From the NCBI GenBank assembly GCA_002205965.3, contig NADL03000237.1, positions 1 to 64,000 on the forward strand: DNA of 64,000 bases, written 5' to 3'. Positions 61,382 through 64,000 of this stretch are shown here, piece after piece. Below the pieces are notes generated by a model that saw only the letters and a list, made by a program, of their open reading frames with translations, was not told the DNA's origin and did not search any database. Source of the stretch: Kappaphycus alvarezii (Eukaryota; Rhodophyta; Florideophyceae; Gigartinales; Solieriaceae). The translations under genes were made by a program, and so were the position numbers. Each line of letters begins with the position of its first letter. Within the stretch, counting starts at the first letter, position 1.

Positions 61382-64000
61382 TGCGGTCATTCTGGTCACA
61401 CCGCGGACAGATGCTGGGGCAAAGACGTGAACGTTAGGCGCCCGGAAGCTCCAAGGGGCTATCGTGCATCCGGTTCTCGTAGTGGCAGAGCATCTATAAT
61501 CATCGAAACGAGAAAAATCACCCGAGAGGAGATCAGCAGGCGTTCGTAGGTGCAAATGAATTTGATTCGACTGATTCTCATCCTTCAGCTGATAGTGGGG
61601 ACAGCGTTGATGATGAAATTGTTTGCCTCATGTCACGAATTAAACAGGCCGGGATTTCGGCCGGAACTTCCTCCTGGTACGCAGATTCCGCATGTACTTC
61701 CCACATGACTTACGATAGGAGTTTTTTCACGAATTATACCGAACTTTCTGCAGCCTCAGTCGAAATGGGAACTAAAGACCGGGCTAAGGTTGCTGGGCGA
61801 GGTGACGTGGAGCTCACATTACTAGTGGATGGTTCTCGAAAGCGGTGTATTCTGCGAGATGTTGTCCACGTTCCTAGTTTCGAATACTCTCTCGTCTCTG
61901 TAGGCAAAGCGGACATAGAAGGGATCAAAACTGTATTTGAGAACAAAGCTTTGCAGATGACTAAGAATGGGAGAGTTGTAGCAACTGGAACAATGCTGTG
62001 CAATAGCCTTCTTTATGCTATCGACATAGTCCAGAAGATACCAAATGATACCTTGTACTCTGCGAAAGTCACCACACTCTCGATATGGCACGAGAGATTG
62101 GCTCATGTAAGCAAGCAGGGCATTGCATCTATGGTACGGAACAATGTTGTGGACGGCGTGCAGATCAGTGGCTCGAATACATCCGAAATATGCACCTCAT
62201 GCGTTCATGGAAAGGCTCATCGTTCAGCAGTGCCAAAGGAACGCACGACTGGTAGAGCTGAAGCGATGTTAGACCTTGTTCACAGTGACGTGTGTGGACC
62301 CATGGAGGTTTATTCTGTTGGAGGGGCACGCTACTATGTCACCTTCACGGACGATCACTCTTCCTGGGTTACCGTCTACATGATGCAGCGAAAGTCAGAG
62401 GTCTTTGATAAATATAAACTGTTCAAGCTCGTAGCGAAGCCCATACTGGGCGTCGCATTGGCATTCTTCGTTCAGATCGAGGGGAGAATATATGTCCACT
62501 GCATTCAAGGACTACCTTGCCGAGCGCGGCAAAACATGAGCTTAGTGCAGTGGAGTCACCTGAACAGAATGGTGTTTCAGAGCGGCTGAACCGAACACTG
62601 ATGGATCTGGTTCGGTCCATGCTACATGCAAAGAGTCTGCCAAAACAGTTCTGGGCCGAAGCTCTGGCGACTGCTGTATACATCCAAAACAGAGTAACAA
62701 CTCGTGCACTTCCAAGCCACACGACCCCGCATCATATATGGTACGGTCGCAAGCCCAATTTTTCGCACCTTCGTACGTTCGGAAGCAAATGTTGGTACAC
62801 CGTCCCAGCAAGTCAGTTGAGTAAGCTTGAAAACCGAGCACGGGAAGCAATTATGCTTGGATATGCGGAAGCCAGCAAAGCTTACAAACTGTGGGATCCT
62901 GAATTACACAAGGTAGTTGTTTCCGGAGATGTCAGATTCAGTGAGAGCGAAACCTGCCAGTCTGAAATAAATGAAAAAGAATCAGATGATTGTCTCGCAA
63001 TTAGCTCCGATGAGGATCTTGTAAGTCTCGGCGTTGAACAGGATGCTCAAGTCCGGCTTCCTACACCGGACACAGCCGAAATAGCTTCAGCTTCGAGACA
63101 AGATATTCAGGGAAAAGGCAATGACCAGGCTAATGTTGGAAACGACCCAACGGTCGCCGAAAACGTAGGTACAGATAACGAAATCCCTGAGCCCACTGAG
63201 GTGTGTGTAGCTCCTCGGAGATCTGAAAGGATTCGAAGAGCCCCAAATGCTTGGTGGAGATCATACATATCCTTGACACCTAATGACACGGCTCTCGTTA
63301 CAAATGTTGTCAACATCTCGTACCGACACGCGGCGACAGGACCGGACGCAGACTTTTGGAAGTCCGCCATCGAGTCCGAGCGAGACTCGATCCTTCGGAA
63401 CAAAACATGGAAGTTAGTCCCGTGTTTGGAGGCCTCAAACATTCCGACTCCAAAATGGGTGTTTGCAATAAAAGATGTCCAGGACTCCAACGGAGGCTTT
63501 TCCCGAAAATCGAAAGCGCGTCTTGTCGCTCGAGGTTTCCAACAGGTGAAAGGGGTAGATTATAATGAAACGTACGCCCCTGTCGTGAAACTCACGTCAA
63601 TTCGGGTGCTTTTGGCACTTGTCGCACATCAGGACCTGGAGCTGCATCAAATGGACGTTAAGACGGCATTTCTGAACGGTGATGTGAAGGAGGACGTGTA
63701 CATGGAACAGCCTGATGGATTTAAGGACACCTCGAAACGCAATAATGTCTGCAAATTTCTGAAGGCCTTGTATGGTTTGAAACAGGCACATAGACGGTGG
63801 CACCAGAAAATCGATGATTTTCTTGTTGATGGGCTCAAATTCAAATGTAGCACTAATGATCCCTGTGTTTATGTAAAATTTGACCCGACCACCGACTCAA
63901 TCATGATTATCCTCCTGTATGTTGATGTCTTGCTGCTTGCAGGAAACAACATGGAGGCGATTGCATGGATGAAGGGGGAGCTGAACCGCCGTTTTGAAAT
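61377..64000 (+). mobile_element. Copia element C2, pol part, runs off the window
   Basis: Resumes in the zinc knuckle (NCGHSGHTADRCWGKD at about 61380). Then protease region (WYADSACTSHMTYDRSFF near 61680), pre-integrase segment (WHERLAHVSKQGIASM, CTSCVHGKAHRS near 62090-62220), integrase core (LDLVHSDVCGPMEV near 62265, GGARYYVTFTDDHSSW), integrase end (LNRTLMDLVRSMLHAKSL near 62590), linker, and reverse transcriptase from about 63350 (NKTWKLVPCLEASN, RLVARGFQQVKGVDYNETYA, TAFLNGDVKEDVYMEQPDGF) to the window end. RNase H, the 3' LTR and the rest of A1 lie outside. A few breaks; better preserved than C1. Confidence 0.85.

Overview
This is eukaryotic DNA, and almost every recognisable feature in it is a Ty1/copia LTR retrotransposon or a piece of one. 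There are no bacterial operons, ribosome-binding-site-led genes, rRNA, tRNA or CRISPR. The first 17 kb is AT-rich and nearly empty. The GC-richer remainder is a dense retrotransposon nest. Likely splice sites, a primer site matching half of initiator tRNA-Met, and a relic encoding methyltransferase-like and SET-like segments fit an algal or other protist nucleus. A copia-dominated genome such as a red alga would fit, but the species cannot be read from the sequence.

Layout. 1-17.5 kb: a decayed methyltransferase/SET relic (about 130-1113), a solo LTR with perfect 5-bp target duplications (6452-8005), a very old RNase H fossil (14.55-15.06 kb), and otherwise anonymous AT-rich DNA. 17.5-26.1 kb: minus-strand remains of two copia families, here called C (copy C1) and D, with a solo LTR of family A inside C1. 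26.1 kb to the end: a deep nest. Element A1 (+) is interrupted by C2 (+). C2 is interrupted by B1 (-), with target duplication cgaac at 30967-30971 and 61377-61381. B1 is interrupted by A1b (+). A1b's 3' LTR is interrupted by B2 (-). A tandem duplication of about 7.2 kb then produced a second A-end plus B unit (B3). The full-length A2 (-) finally landed in B3, with target duplication tttgc. C2 resumes at 61377 and runs off the window, so the far ends of A1 and C2 are not visible.

How the parts relate. Families A and B have the usual copia order (LTR, primer site, gag, protease, integrase, reverse transcriptase, RNase H, purine tract, LTR), but each also has an extra sense-strand ORF between the primer site and gag. 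In A it is a basic protein of about 170 residues ending in two C2H2 fingers. In B it is a proline/lysine-rich protein of about 288 residues that also ends in two similar fingers. No ATG opens the main part of either ORF, and splice-like signals lie just upstream. A and C share a small hairpin before gag whose stem changes in a compensatory way. The gag-pol regions are treated as fossils; most copies are broken, and A2 is structurally the most complete.

The best candidates for something undescribed are the 5' zinc-finger ORFs with their putative introns, the covarying pre-gag hairpin, and the clustering of three independent element junctions at the zinc-knuckle codons of gag.
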